NCBI RefSeq assembly: GCF_004341105.1
Contig: NZ_SLZK01000004.1
Span: 248,001-312,000 of the forward strand
Direction of reading: 5' to 3'
Source of the DNA: Rhizobium sp. BK418
GTDB lineage: Bacteria > Pseudomonadota > Alphaproteobacteria > Rhizobiales > Rhizobiaceae
DNA length: 64,000 nt
Below are positions 42,051 to 51,647 of this stretch, piece after piece (the stretch's first letter is position 1; each line of letters starts with the position of its first letter). Under the pieces are notes generated by a model. It ran no database searches, was not told where the DNA came from, and worked only from the letters and a program-made list of their open reading frames with translations. The position numbers and the translations under genes were made by a program.

Positions 42051-43952
42051 ATGAAGTTCCCAAGATTTGCAGTCATTGCCTTATTGTCTCTCGCCGCTCT
42101 GCCTGCTTATGCGCAGGATTTCATTGCGGGTATTCCGCGCAATGAAACTCTGATCATCCAGGGCACGCCGCAGCAGAATGCCGACTGGTTTAATGTCTGG
42201 GCGCCAGGCGGTGGCGGGGCTGCCAATGTCAACGGCCTGCAGCAGCTGACGACGGATACGTTCTGGTTCATCAATCCAGAGGGCGGTCCGGACGCCTGGC
42301 AGAATGCGCTCGCCACCGAGCCGCCGGCCTACAATGCCGATTTCACGCAAATGACCGTGAAGCTGCGCAAGGGCATCTATTGGAGCGACGGTGTCGAATT
42401 CACCAGCGATGACGTGGTCTATACGGTCAAGACTCAGATCGACCATCCCGGCATGTCCTGGAGCGCGCCGTTTTCCGTCAACGTTGCCAGCGTAGAAAAC
42501 CCTGATCCGCTGACAGTGGTCTTCCATCTGAAGAAGCCCAATTCACGCTTCCACACGCTATTTACAGTGCGGTGGAACGCCGCCTGGATCATGCCCAAGC
42601 ATGTCTTCGAGAAAGTCGGCGATCCTCTGGCATTCAAGAACAATCCGCCGGTGTCTCTCAGCGCCTATGTGCTGCAGAGCTATGACAAGGGCGGCAACTG
42701 GACCATCTGGAAGCTACGAGACGATTGGCAGCGCACCTCCATCGGCATGGCCGCCAAGGAACCACCGCAAGTCAAATATGTCGTCTATCGTGCTGCCGGT
42801 AATCCGGAAGCCCGCGTCATCGAGCAGCGCAACCATAATCTCGACGTCATCAATGACATGGCGCCCGAAGGTATGTTCGCCATGATGCGCGACAGCAAGA
42901 GCGTCGCTTCCTGGCTTAAGGGCTTCCCCTACGCCCATCCGGACCCGACCCTGCCGTCCGTGTTGTTCAACACCAAGAAGCCGCCCTTCGATAACAAGGA
43001 TGTCCGCTGGGCGCTGGCACTGATGATCGATATCCGTGCTGTCGCACTTGGCTCCTATCGCGGTGCCGCCAACCTCGCAGCGCTCGCCACGCCGCCGACG
43101 GGTTCCGCACCGGACGATTATTACGCGCCGATGCAGGACTGGCTCACCAATTTCGAGCTCGATACCGGCAGCCGCAAGATCAAGCCCTATGACCCCAATA
43201 TTTCCGCGCAGATCGCCACCATGGTTCGCGGTCAGTGGGGCGACCAGATTCCCACCGATCCGAAGCAGCTTCAGCGCACCTTCGGTTTCGGCTGGTGGAA
43301 ACAAGACGTGCAAGCCGCGAGTGAGCTGCTGCAGAAGGCCGGTTTCAAGAAGAGCGGCAATCAATGGCTGAAGCCCGACGGTACGCCGTTCACGATCCGC
43401 CTTCAGGTCGAAGGCGACGCCATTCCGACGCTCGCACGTGCCGGCACGGTCATTGCCCAGCAATGGAGCCAGAACGGCATTGCCACGAAAGTGGATGTTG
43501 CTGGCCCTACCAACGGCCAGCGCCTCAGTACCGGCGATTTCGAAGCTGCGATCTACTGGAGCATCGAAACGTGGGGCGGCCATCCGGACCTGTCCTTCTT
43601 CCTGGACAGCTACCATTCGGAATTCATCAAGCCGCTCGGCCAGATCCAGCCGCCGCGTAACCTGCAACGCTGGCAGGATCCGCGCCTCGACCAGATCATC
43701 GCAAAAAATCGATCCATTGCCTTCGATTCCTCTGATGTGACGAAGGTCGGCCAGGACTTCCTGAAGCTGGCCGTCGAGGAGATGCCGATGATCCCGCTGA
43801 TGGCCTACAACAAGTTCGCGCCGTTCGACACGACCTACTGGACCAATTATCCGAGTGCCGAGAACCCTTATTCGGCCTCGGGTCCGAACTGGTCGAACAT
43901 CCGCTACATGGTGACCGGCCTGAAGGCCAATCAGAACGCTCCCAAAAACTGA
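42051..43952 (+). CDS. ABC transporter substrate-binding protein (peptide family 5, probably oligosaccharide-binding)
   Basis: The 633-residue periplasmic protein has a signal sequence ending PAYA before QDFIAG and the SBP family 5 layout, with KLRKGIYWSDGVEFTSDDVV near residue 104. It is longer than dipeptide-binding proteins and resembles the oligosaccharide-binding members of this family. The gene opens a five-gene operon divergent from a GH39 glycosidase, so it probably binds the glycoside later hydrolysed by that enzyme. GGAGGAG lies before the start. A stem-loop follows the stop codon before the permease genes. Confidence 0.87.
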   Translation: MKFPRFAVIALLSLAALPAYAQDFIAGIPRNETLIIQGTPQQNADWFNVWAPGGGGAANVNGLQQLTTDTFWFINPEGGPDAWQNALATEPPAYNADFTQMTVKLRKGIYWSDGVEFTSDDVVYTVKTQIDHPGMSWSAPFSVNVASVENPDPLTVVFHLKKPNSRFHTLFTVRWNAAWIMPKHVFEKVGDPLAFKNNPPVSLSAYVLQSYDKGGNWTIWKLRDDWQRTSIGMAAKEPPQVKYVVYRAAGNPEARVIEQRNHNLDVINDMAPEGMFAMMRDSKSVASWLKGFPYAHPDPTLPSVLFNTKKPPFDNKDVRWALALMIDIRAVALGSYRGAANLAALATPPTGSAPDDYYAPMQDWLTNFELDTGSRKIKPYDPNISAQIATMVRGQWGDQIPTDPKQLQRTFGFGWWKQDVQAASELLQKAGFKKSGNQWLKPDGTPFTIRLQVEGDAIPTLARAGTVIAQQWSQNGIATKVDVAGPTNGQRLSTGDFEAAIYWSIETWGGHPDLSFFLDSYHSEFIKPLGQIQPPRNLQRWQDPRLDQIIAKNRSIAFDSSDVTKVGQDFLKLAVEEMPMIPLMAYNKFAPFDTTYWTNYPSAENPYSASGPNWSNIRYMVTGLKANQNAPKN

Positions 43953-43964
43953 TCGCGTCGACAT

Positions 43965-43994
43965 GGGAAGTGGCCGGGCTGCCGGCCGCTCCCC
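43965..43994 (+). other. Stem-loop between binding-protein and permease genes
   Basis: GGGAAGTGGCCGG pairs with CCGGCCGCTCCCC around a four-base loop, with one mismatch and one wobble pair. It starts 13 bases after the binding-protein stop codon. Confidence 0.6.
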
Positions 43995-44019
43995 TTCATG
44001 CTATTGGAGGGTGAATGCC

Positions 44020-45024
44020 ATGAATGGTTTTCTGATCTATGTGGGCAAGCGTTTCTTGCAGTTCCTCTTCGTCGTCGTCACCGGCATCACGCTTGCATTC
44101 CTGATTGCGCATTTCTCTCCGGTCGACCCGGTGGAACAGACCGTCTCGCTATTGACCAGCTTCGGCTCCACCGATCCGCAGGCGGTCGAGATCCTGCGCC
44201 AGTCGCTGCGGGAACTCTATGGGACCGGCGGCCCTCTCTTCGAACAATATTTCACTTTCTGGGGGCGGGTGCTGACTGGTGATTTCGGTCCGTCGCTATC
44301 GTCCTTCCCGACACCGGTCATGACTGTCATCGGCCGTGCCTTGCCGTGGACAGTCGGCCTCTTGACGCTCGCGACCATCATTGCGTGGATCATCGGTAAT
44401 CTGCTTGGCGCGCTTGCCGGCTATTTCCGAAACAGCCGCGTGCTCAAGCTTGCCGGCATCGTGATCATGGCGCTGCAGCCGATCCCGACTTACATTATCG
44501 GTCTCAGCCTCGTCATTCTTTTCGGCTTCATCTGGCCGATCCTGCCGATTAGTGACGGCGCGCAGGTCAATCTCGCGCCTGCTTTCAGCTGGACCTTCAT
44601 CAGCTCGGTGATCGAACACGGCATCCTACCGGCGCTGACGCTTGTGCTCGTCGGTATCGGCGGCTGGTTCATCTCTATGCGCTCGCTCGTCTCCAACATC
44701 GTCACCGACGATCATGTCGTCTATGCCGAGCTCGGCGGCGTGCGCTCAAGCCGCATCTTTTCGCATTATGTGGCGCGCAACGCCATGCTGCCGCAGGTCA
44801 CGGGCCTGGCGCTCAGCCTCGGCAATGTCTTCGGCGGCGCCGTCATCGTCGAATTCGTCTTCAACTACCCAGGCATCGGCAAGCTCCTGATCTCGGGCAT
44901 TTATTCCGGCGATTACAGCCTGGTGCTCGGCGTCACCACGATCGCGATCATTGCCGTCGCCTCTGCCGTCTTCGTGATCGACATCATCTATCCGCTGATC
45001 GATCCGCGCGTGAAACTGGGATAA
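44020..45024 (+). CDS. ABC transporter permease (DppB type)
   Basis: The 334-residue DppB-type permease has six predicted helices and the coupling loop near VVYAELGGVRSSRIFSHYVA (about residues 237-256). Together with the next gene it forms the membrane channel of the GH39-linked importer. GGAGG nine bases before ATG 44020 supports this start; the frame is open from 43963 but that part is the intergenic stem-loop. The FNYPGIGKLL segment near the C-terminus is typical of the family. Confidence 0.88.
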   Translation: MNGFLIYVGKRFLQFLFVVVTGITLAFLIAHFSPVDPVEQTVSLLTSFGSTDPQAVEILRQSLRELYGTGGPLFEQYFTFWGRVLTGDFGPSLSSFPTPVMTVIGRALPWTVGLLTLATIIAWIIGNLLGALAGYFRNSRVLKLAGIVIMALQPIPTYIIGLSLVILFGFIWPILPISDGAQVNLAPAFSWTFISSVIEHGILPALTLVLVGIGGWFISMRSLVSNIVTDDHVVYAELGGVRSSRIFSHYVARNAMLPQVTGLALSLGNVFGGAVIVEFVFNYPGIGKLLISGIYSGDYSLVLGVTTIAIIAVASAVFVIDIIYPLIDPRVKLG

Positions 45025-45029
45025 GTGCG

Positions 45030-45887
45030 ATGTTCAAGATCCTCAGAGACCTGCTCCGCTACAACAAGGAGTTCCTGTTCGGGACGATCCTGATTTTGAT
45101 CATTGTCGGGTTGATCGTCTCCTCTTTCTTCTCTCCCTACGACGAGACTGCCATCTATGTCGTGATCCCCGATATGCCGCCATCGGCCGAGTTCTGGTTC
45201 GGTACGACGTCGCGCGGTCAGGATGTCTTCTGGCAGATCGGCGCGTCGCTGCGTAACACGTTGCTCTTCGGCATCATCGTCGCCGTCGTCAGCCGCCTCA
45301 TTGCGCTCGTTGTCGGGCTGGTCTCGGGTTACGTCGGCGGGCGAACCGACCAAATCATCATGGGCATCAACGATACGCTCGGTGCGCTGCCGAACATTCC
45401 GATCCTGCTTCTGCTGGTCTTCGTGCTGCGCGACCAGATGACGTGGTCGGTGCTGGCGATCGTCGCAGCCTTGCTTGGCTGGACGCATGACAGCCGGCTG
45501 ATCCGCTCGGTGGCGCTTTCTCTCCGCCATCGCGAATTCACGCGGCATGCGGTCTTTTCCGGCATGCGCACGTCGCAGATCCTCATTCGCGAGCACCTTC
45601 CCTATGTCATGCCGATCGTCTTCTTCACGACGATGAACAACCTCATCTGGGCGATCGGTCTGGAGGTGACTCTCTCCATCCTGGGCTTCTCCGACATCAA
45701 CCGGCCAACGGTGGGTGGCATGATCTATTGGGCAAATGCCCATTCCGCCATGGTCGCCGGCGTCTGGTGGTGGGTCGCCTTCCCGATGCTCTTCGTAGTG
45801 ATCCTCTTCCTCGGCCTCTTCATGCTCGCCATGTCGGTCAACGAATATATCGATCCGCGCTCGCGGCTCGCCCGAATGGGAGCCTGA
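45030..45887 (+). CDS. ABC transporter permease (DppC type)
   Basis: This 285-residue DppC-type permease has the long first helix at about 17-37 (GTILILIIVGLIVSSFFSPY) and five more. The coupling loop contains FTRHAVFSGMRTSQILIREH (about residues 169-188). It begins five bases after the previous stop and ends four bases before the next start, so it is fully inside the operon. Confidence 0.88.
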   Translation: MFKILRDLLRYNKEFLFGTILILIIVGLIVSSFFSPYDETAIYVVIPDMPPSAEFWFGTTSRGQDVFWQIGASLRNTLLFGIIVAVVSRLIALVVGLVSGYVGGRTDQIIMGINDTLGALPNIPILLLLVFVLRDQMTWSVLAIVAALLGWTHDSRLIRSVALSLRHREFTRHAVFSGMRTSQILIREHLPYVMPIVFFTTMNNLIWAIGLEVTLSILGFSDINRPTVGGMIYWANAHSAMVAGVWWWVAFPMLFVVILFLGLFMLAMSVNEYIDPRSRLARMGA

Positions 45888-45891
45888 GACG

Positions 45892-46926
45892 ATGCAGAAC
45901 CTTTTGAGGAAAGCGCCTTTGACCCTTGTCGAGAATTCCCGGGACGCGCTGACGATCGACGGACTGAAATGCTATTACGTCAATGATTATTTCGGGGTCC
46001 GGCGTGAGATCCGTGCCGTCGACGATATCAGCCTGACCGTCCGCAAGAACGAGATCTACGGTATCGCGGGCGAATCCTCGAGCGGCAAGACGTCGCTCAT
46101 CAAGACGCTTGCCGGCGCCATCCGCCCGCCGATGCGGGTGGTTGGCGGCACGGTCAATTTCAATTTCGGTGGCAAGCCAATCGACGTCTATGGCGAGCCG
46201 CAGAAGATGCGTGCCGCCCGCTGGCGTCACCTTTCCTATATAATGCAGGGTTCGATGAATGTGCTGAACCCGGTTCGGCGCGTGAAACACGCTTTCAACG
46301 ACTTCGCCTCCCGGCACATGAACCTCGATCCGGCGGCCTTCCGTCAGCGTGTCGAGGCCCATCTTGCCCGCCTGCATCTCGATCCGCATGTGCTTGAGGC
46401 TTTCCCACATCAGCTCTCCGGCGGGATGCGGCAGCGTTTGACCATTGCGCTTGCGACCGTCTGCGAGCCGGAGTTCATCATCGCCGATGAGCCGACGACG
46501 GCGCTTGACGTGCTCGTACAGCAAGATGTTCTGGCGCTGATCAAGGAAGTGCAGGCGCGTATGCAGTCCTCTGTCATCTTCGTGACCCATGACATGTCAG
46601 TGCATGCCGCCATCACTGATCGGTTGGCTATCATGTATGCTGGGCGGCTTGCCGAAGAGGGGCCAACCCAGGCGATCTTCGACAATCCGCAGCATCCCTA
46701 TACGGTTCACCTGATCGGCAGCTTACCGCGGATCGGCGATACGAGAACGAGAAAGAGCCTGCAGGGCAAACCGCCGGCTCTTTCCAATCCGCCATCGGGA
46801 TGCCGCTTCCATCCGCGGTGCCCGATCGCGATCGACCGATGCTCGAAGGAAGTCCCGGCCATGCTGCCGAGTGCGACTGGCGGGCGTGTGGCCTGTTTCA
46901 GGGCAGGGGAGTACAAGATCCAATGA
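45892..46926 (+). CDS. ABC transporter ATP-binding protein (DppD type)
   Basis: The 344-residue ATPase has a variant Walker A GESSSGKTS (about residue 60), with serine in place of the usual glycine. The signature is LSGGMRQRLTIALA and Walker B is FIIADEPTTALDV. The C-terminal oligopeptide-transporter domain has HPRCPIAIDRC. It works with the DppF-type ATPase encoded next, whose ATG overlaps its TGA (ATGA). The Walker A change is tolerated because the lysine and threonine/serine remain. Confidence 0.88.
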   Translation: MQNLLRKAPLTLVENSRDALTIDGLKCYYVNDYFGVRREIRAVDDISLTVRKNEIYGIAGESSSGKTSLIKTLAGAIRPPMRVVGGTVNFNFGGKPIDVYGEPQKMRAARWRHLSYIMQGSMNVLNPVRRVKHAFNDFASRHMNLDPAAFRQRVEAHLARLHLDPHVLEAFPHQLSGGMRQRLTIALATVCEPEFIIADEPTTALDVLVQQDVLALIKEVQARMQSSVIFVTHDMSVHAAITDRLAIMYAGRLAEEGPTQAIFDNPQHPYTVHLIGSLPRIGDTRTRKSLQGKPPALSNPPSGCRFHPRCPIAIDRCSKEVPAMLPSATGGRVACFRAGEYKIQ

Positions 46927-47801
46927 GCGGCGAAAACCTTCTCGAACTTGACAATGTCAGCAAGTTTTTCCCGATCGGCGGCTTTTTTTCGCGCGCCAGG
47001 ATGACAGCAGTCAATGAGGTCAGCTTCGCCTTGGAAACTGGTCGACCGGAGATATTCACGATCGTCGGCGAATCGGGCTCCGGCAAGTCGACGCTTGCCA
47101 AGATGATCCTGGGCAGCGAGACGGCCGACCGTGGCACGATCCGCTTTGATGGTGCAGACGTTGCCGGTATGCGCAGCCGTGGAGCCCGAGAAGCCTTCAT
47201 GACCCGGGTCCAGCCGGTATTCCAGAACCCGTTCGAGGCTTTCAACCCACTCACGCGCATAGACGAGTATCTATTTTCCACCGCCCACCGCTTCAAGGGT
47301 GCGAAGAACCGCGCTGATCGTGAAGCACTTACCGATGTGGCACTGCAGCGGGTCGGCCTTTCTCTTGCGGAAATCCGCGGTCGCTATTCGCACGAATTGT
47401 CGGGTGGCCAGCTACAGCGTGTGGCGATCGCCCGCGCGCTTATTCCCGAACCGAAGCTGATCGTCGCCGACGAACCCGTTTCCATGGTGGACGCATCGCT
47501 GCGCATGTCGATCGTCAATCTGTTCCGCGAGCTGCGTGACACACTGAAAGTGTCGATCATCTATATCACCCATGATCTTGCGACCGCCTACTACATTGCC
47601 GACCGGGTCATCATCATGCGCAAAGGCGTGGTGGTCGAAAGCGGTGACGCGCGCACAGTGCTCGACAATCCTCAGCACGAGTATTCGATCGCCTTGAAGA
47701 ATGCGGTGCTGCCGCCCGATCCGCATGATGCATCGGCCATCATCCGCGAGCGCCAGCAGGATGCCGGCGCATCTGCGCCTCGCAAGATTGTGAGCGCCTG
47801 A
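46923..47801 (+). CDS. ABC transporter ATP-binding protein (DppF type)
   Basis: This 292-residue ATPase has Walker A GESGSGKST (about residue 50), signature LSGGQLQRVAIARAL and Walker B LIVADEPVSMVDA. It lacks the C-terminal cysteine-containing extension seen in its DppD-type partner, so it is shorter than a typical DppF. The start overlaps the previous stop. It closes the GH39-linked transporter operon and is followed by a clear terminator. Confidence 0.88.
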   Translation: MSGENLLELDNVSKFFPIGGFFSRARMTAVNEVSFALETGRPEIFTIVGESGSGKSTLAKMILGSETADRGTIRFDGADVAGMRSRGAREAFMTRVQPVFQNPFEAFNPLTRIDEYLFSTAHRFKGAKNRADREALTDVALQRVGLSLAEIRGRYSHELSGGQLQRVAIARALIPEPKLIVADEPVSMVDASLRMSIVNLFRELRDTLKVSIIYITHDLATAYYIADRVIIMRKGVVVESGDARTVLDNPQHEYSIALKNAVLPPDPHDASAIIRERQQDAGASAPRKIVSA

Positions 47802-47814
47802 TCATTCCCTGTCG

Positions 47815-47856
47815 AAGCCTGGCCTCGCCCCAAAGGAGGGAGGCCAGGCTTTGTTT
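47815..47856 (+). terminator. Terminator of the GH39-linked transporter operon
   Basis: AAGCCTGGCCTC pairs with GAGGCCAGGCTT, a perfect 12-base stem with a 13-base loop, followed by TTGTTT. It begins 14 bases after the ATPase stop codon and abuts the convergent lldD stop codon. Confidence 0.8.
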
Positions 47857-49007
47857 CAGCAGGTGCGGAAACGCAGATTGCCGGGCGAAAGCTCGCTGAC
47901 GGAGGCGCAGCCCATCAGCTTCATGCCGCGCTCGATTTCCGTTCGCATTTGCAGAAGGGCGCGTTCGACGCCGGCCTGACCGGCGGCGGCAAGCGGGAAG
48001 AGATAATAGCGTCCGACGCCAACGGCCTTGGCGCCGAGCGACAGAGCTTTCAGAACATGCGTGCCGCGCTGGACGCCGCCATCGACCATCACGTCAATGC
48101 GGTCGCCGACGGCATCGACGATTTCCGCCAGCTGGTCGAAGCCGCTGCGGGAACCATCGAGCTGACGCCCGCCGTGATTGGAAAGCACAATGCCGGTGCA
48201 GCCGATATCGATGGCGCGCTTGGCATCCTCGACCGTCATGATGCCCTTCAGGCAGAAATGCCCGCCCCAGGTCTTGACCATGTCGGCGACATCGTTCCAA
48301 TTCATGGCCGGATCGAGCATCTCGGTGAAATAGCGGCTGATCGACATTGTGCCGCTGCCCATATCGACATGGCTGTCGAGCTGCGGCAGGCGGAATTTCT
48401 CATGGGTGAAATAATTGATCGCCCAGCCGGGCTTGACTGCAAACTGTGCCATGCCGGCAAGGTTGAGCTTGAAGGGAATGGCAAAGCCGGTGCGCTTGTC
48501 GCGTTCGCGGTTGCCACCGGTAATACTGTCGACAGTCAGCATCATCACCTGCACGCCCGCCTGTTTCGCCCGCGTCATCATTTCACGGTTGAGACCGCGG
48601 TCCCGATGGAAATAAAACTGATAGACCTGCGGCCCGTTGCTGATCTGCCTTGCCTCTTCCAGGCTGATCGTGCCGAGCGAGGAGACGCCGAACATCGTGC
48701 CGAATTTACCGGCGGCATGGGCGACCGCCCGTTCGCCTTCGTGGTGGAAGAGCCGCTGCAGCGCCGTCGGCGAGCAATAGATCGGCATAGCGAGCTTCTG
48801 GCCCATGACGGTGACCGACATGTCGACCTCGCTGACGCCACGCAGCACGCTTGGCAGAAGATCGCAAGTTTCGAAGGAGGAGGTGTTGCGCCGGTAGGTC
48901 ACCTCGTCATCGGCTGCGCCATCGATATAGTTGAAAATCGGGCCGGGAAGACGCTGCTTGGCGAGACGGCGGAAATCGTGGAAATTATGGCAATCTGAAA
49001 GGCGCAT
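47856..49007 (-). CDS. lldD: FMN-dependent alpha-hydroxy acid dehydrogenase (L-lactate dehydrogenase LldD type)
   Basis: The 383-residue flavoprotein of the alpha-hydroxy acid oxidase family probably oxidises L-lactate to pyruvate with electrons passing to quinone at the membrane. The N-terminal GPIFNYIDGAADDE and the active-site signature SNHGGRQLDGSRS (about residues 267-279) with its catalytic histidine are clear. An arginine/tyrosine set (YQFYFHRD) matches substrate-binding positions. ATG 49007 is preferred; TTG 49019 is in frame. Related family members use mandelate or glycolate, so the substrate is likely but not certain. Confidence 0.85.
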   Translation of the reverse strand: MRLSDCHNFHDFRRLAKQRLPGPIFNYIDGAADDEVTYRRNTSSFETCDLLPSVLRGVSEVDMSVTVMGQKLAMPIYCSPTALQRLFHHEGERAVAHAAGKFGTMFGVSSLGTISLEEARQISNGPQVYQFYFHRDRGLNREMMTRAKQAGVQVMMLTVDSITGGNRERDKRTGFAIPFKLNLAGMAQFAVKPGWAINYFTHEKFRLPQLDSHVDMGSGTMSISRYFTEMLDPAMNWNDVADMVKTWGGHFCLKGIMTVEDAKRAIDIGCTGIVLSNHGGRQLDGSRSGFDQLAEIVDAVGDRIDVMVDGGVQRGTHVLKALSLGAKAVGVGRYYLFPLAAAGQAGVERALLQMRTEIERGMKLMGCASVSELSPGNLRFRTC

Positions 49008-49197
49008 ACCTGTATCCAATCGAGGGCCGGCACGTCACGCCTCCGCGTGCGGCTCAGCCGATGAACGGCCGCGAGACCTCCTCGTCTTCGCGATCCATGT
49101 GAATGGGATACGATTATTGTTGCACCAATCTCAAGCTCTCTTGCGTGCGCTTCCGTCGCCTTCTCGGATAAAGGCGCATTTTATTGCGGGAGATACG

Positions 49198-49878
49198 TCA
49201 GCGACCGCTTTTGACTGCAAGCCAGATGACGTGCCGCGCTCCGCCACGCTTGCCGTTGGCGCGCGTATTGACGGCATCGACGGCAAAGCCGCTATCCTTC
49301 AGCCGGCGGGTGAAGGATAGCTCCGGTCCGGAGGACCAGACGGCGAGAACGCCGCCAGGGCGAAGCGCTTCGTGGGCGGATTTCAGCCCGGCATAGTTAT
49401 AGAGCCGGTCATTGGATTTGCGGGTCAGGCCGTCAGGACCGTTATCGACATCAAGCAGGATGGCATCGTAACCGGCCTTGCCGGCACGGATAGCTTCACC
49501 GACATCGCCCTGATGGATCGAGACACGCGGATCGTCGAGGCAGCCCTTGAAGACCTCCGCCATCGGGCCGCGCGCCCAGGCGACGACCGCAGGCACAAGC
49601 TCGGCGACGACGATACCTGCATTCTCAGGTACGACCGCGAGTGCGGCCCTTAGCGTAAAGCCCATGCCGAGCCCGCCAATCAGGATCTCCGGCTTCGGAT
49701 GCGATTTGATCCGCTCAAAGGATAGCGTGGCCAGCGCCTCCTCGGAGCCGCTGAGGCGGCTGTTCATCAGCTCGTTGGCGCCGAGCATGATCGAAAACTC
49801 GTTGCCGCGCTGCTTTAGCCGCAGCTCTCCACCGTCGCCGGGAATGGTCGCGGAATCGAGCTGGATCCAGGGCAGCAT
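49198..49878 (-). CDS. Spermidine-synthase-like protein (SAM-methyltransferase fold)
   Basis: This 226-residue protein has the Rossmann fold of spermidine synthase and related methyltransferases. The glycine-rich motif is ILIGGLGMGFTLRAAL (about residues 65-80), followed by an acidic residue in VVAELVPAVVAW and DAILLDVDNG (about 136-145). It is shorter than true spermidine synthases (about 280-300 residues), and the N-terminal beta domain is reduced, so polyamine synthesis should not be assumed. It stands alone between the lldD-like and the ABC genes. Confidence 0.72.
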   Translation of the reverse strand: MLPWIQLDSATIPGDGGELRLKQRGNEFSIMLGANELMNSRLSGSEEALATLSFERIKSHPKPEILIGGLGMGFTLRAALAVVPENAGIVVAELVPAVVAWARGPMAEVFKGCLDDPRVSIHQGDVGEAIRAGKAGYDAILLDVDNGPDGLTRKSNDRLYNYAGLKSAHEALRPGGVLAVWSSGPELSFTRRLKDSGFAVDAVNTRANGKRGGARHVIWLAVKSGR

Positions 49879-49947
49879 GGTGGTTTTGTCTCACTGAAAG
49901 GAACCGTCACCTAGCATAGGGCGACGATCGAAGCCAGCAAGCCTTGC

Positions 49948-50847
49948 TCAGACAACTCGGATGAAATGGTCGGCTTCATGCTCCACCACCTGATCCTGCG
50001 GCACGGCGGAGCGGCGGCGAATATCCTCGACCTCCTGCGGCTGCAGACGTGTTCTCGGATCGTCGAAGCGCACATCCGGGTCTGGGACCGCCGACAGCAG
50101 CAGCCGGGTATAGGGATGCGAGGGATTGTCGATCACCTTGGCGGTGCTCCCCCATTCGACGATCTGGCCGGAATACATGACGGCGATATCCTCTGCCACA
50201 TAACGAGCGGTGGCGATATCATGCGTGATGTAGAGCAGGCCGAGATTCATCTCCTTCTTCATGTCGTTCAGGAGATTGAGAACGCCCAGGCGGACGGAAA
50301 CGTCGAGCATCGAGGTGGGCTCGTCGGCGACGATCACTTCCGGCTGGGCGGCGAGGGCGCGGGCGATATTGACGCGCTGGCGCTGGCCGCCGGAGAGTTC
50401 GTGCGGATATTTCGGCGCGACAATATCGGGATCAAGCTTCACGCGCTCAAGCAGTTCGCGCGCGGTCGCATCAACCTGTTTGCCACGTATGTCAGGTCGA
50501 TGCAGCCTCAGCGGTCGCTGGAGGTGGTGGGCGATCGTGTGGGCCGGGTTCAGCGAGGCGAAGGGATCCTGGAAGATCATCTGCACGGAACGCCGGTAAC
50601 GGGCGATCTCGTCCGACCTTGAGCTTTCGACGGGCCGGCCTTTGTAGAGGATCTGACCAGCCGTTGGCTGATATTCGCGCATCGCCATGCGCGCGCAGGT
50701 CGTCTTGCCGCTGCCGGATTCGCCGACGAGCGCCAAAGCGCGGCCGGCACGGAGGGAGAAGGAAATGGCGCGGGCGGCGTGAACCGCGGAAGCACCGTGA
50801 CCGAAGGTCTTAGTCACCCGATCGAGGGCGAGGATGGCATCGCTCAT
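49948..50847 (-). CDS. ABC transporter ATP-binding protein (DppF type)
   Basis: The 299-residue ATPase has Walker A GESGSGKTT (about residue 40), signature LSGGQRQRVNIARAL and Walker B VIVADEPTSMLDV. A short C-terminal part follows without the usual cysteine motif. It is the last gene of the GH3-linked import operon; its start overlaps the stop of the DppD-type gene (ATGA). GGAGG precedes it. Confidence 0.9.
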   Translation of the reverse strand: MSDAILALDRVTKTFGHGASAVHAARAISFSLRAGRALALVGESGSGKTTCARMAMREYQPTAGQILYKGRPVESSRSDEIARYRRSVQMIFQDPFASLNPAHTIAHHLQRPLRLHRPDIRGKQVDATARELLERVKLDPDIVAPKYPHELSGGQRQRVNIARALAAQPEVIVADEPTSMLDVSVRLGVLNLLNDMKKEMNLGLLYITHDIATARYVAEDIAVMYSGQIVEWGSTAKVIDNPSHPYTRLLLSAVPDPDVRFDDPRTRLQPQEVEDIRRRSAVPQDQVVEHEADHFIRVV

Positions 50848-51647
50848 AGCAGTACACCTCCGCGAAGCGAGGGGAAGGAGGCCCAGAGTTTCTTGGTATA
50901 GTCATGCTGCGGCGTCTTGTAGATTGCCTCGGCACCATTCTGCTCGACGAGCTTGCCCTGGAGCATGATGCCGATGCGGTCGCAGAACTGCACCATCAGC
51001 CCGAGGTCATGGGTGATGAAGAGCACCGAGAAGCCGAATTGCTTCCTGAGTTCATTGATGCGCTGCAGGATTTCGCGCTGCACGACCACGTCGAGCGCTG
51101 TCGTCGGCTCGTCCATGACGACGAGCTTCGGATCGAGCGCCATGCAGATGGCGATGACGATGCGCTGGCGCATGCCACCGGAAAACTGGTGCGGATAGTT
51201 GCGCATGCGATCCGGCGCGATATCGACGAGCCGCAGCATCTCGGCCGTACGCTCGCGCGCCTCAGCCTTTGTCATGCCCTTGTGGGTACGCAACACGTCG
51301 TAGAACTGGTCCTCGATGCGCAGCACCGGGTTCAGCGAATTCATGGCGCTCTGGAAGACCATGGCGACTTCGCGCCAGCGGAAGGCGGCAAGCGCCTTTG
51401 GATCGAGATCCAGTACATCGCGGCCGGCAAGCAGAATCTGGCTCTCCTTGCGGATCAGCGCCGGTGGCTTGTGCAGCCGGCTGATGGAAAAGGCGATCGT
51501 GCTCTTACCGCAACCAGATTCGCCGGCCAGGCCGAAGACTTCGCCCGGGGCGACATCAAAACTCACATTATCGACGGCGCGAAAGTCCTTTTCCTCGCCG
51601 ATGTAATCGATCGTGAGGTTTTTTACGGAAAGCAAGGGTTGCGTCAC
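50844..51647 (-). CDS. ABC transporter ATP-binding protein (DppD type)
   Basis: The 267-residue ATPase has Walker A GESGCGKST (about residue 41), signature FSGGMRQRIVIAICMA and Walker B LVVMDEPTTALDV. The start is GTG 51647, with GGAGGG six bases before it and overlapping the stop of the DppC-type permease gene. The open frame upstream of it is the shadow of the permease. It is shorter than typical DppD because the C-terminal oligopeptide domain is missing. Confidence 0.9.
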   Translation of the reverse strand: MTQPLLSVKNLTIDYIGEEKDFRAVDNVSFDVAPGEVFGLAGESGCGKSTIAFSISRLHKPPALIRKESQILLAGRDVLDLDPKALAAFRWREVAMVFQSAMNSLNPVLRIEDQFYDVLRTHKGMTKAEARERTAEMLRLVDIAPDRMRNYPHQFSGGMRQRIVIAICMALDPKLVVMDEPTTALDVVVQREILQRINELRKQFGFSVLFITHDLGLMVQFCDRIGIMLQGKLVEQNGAEAIYKTPQHDYTKKLWASFPSLRGGVLL

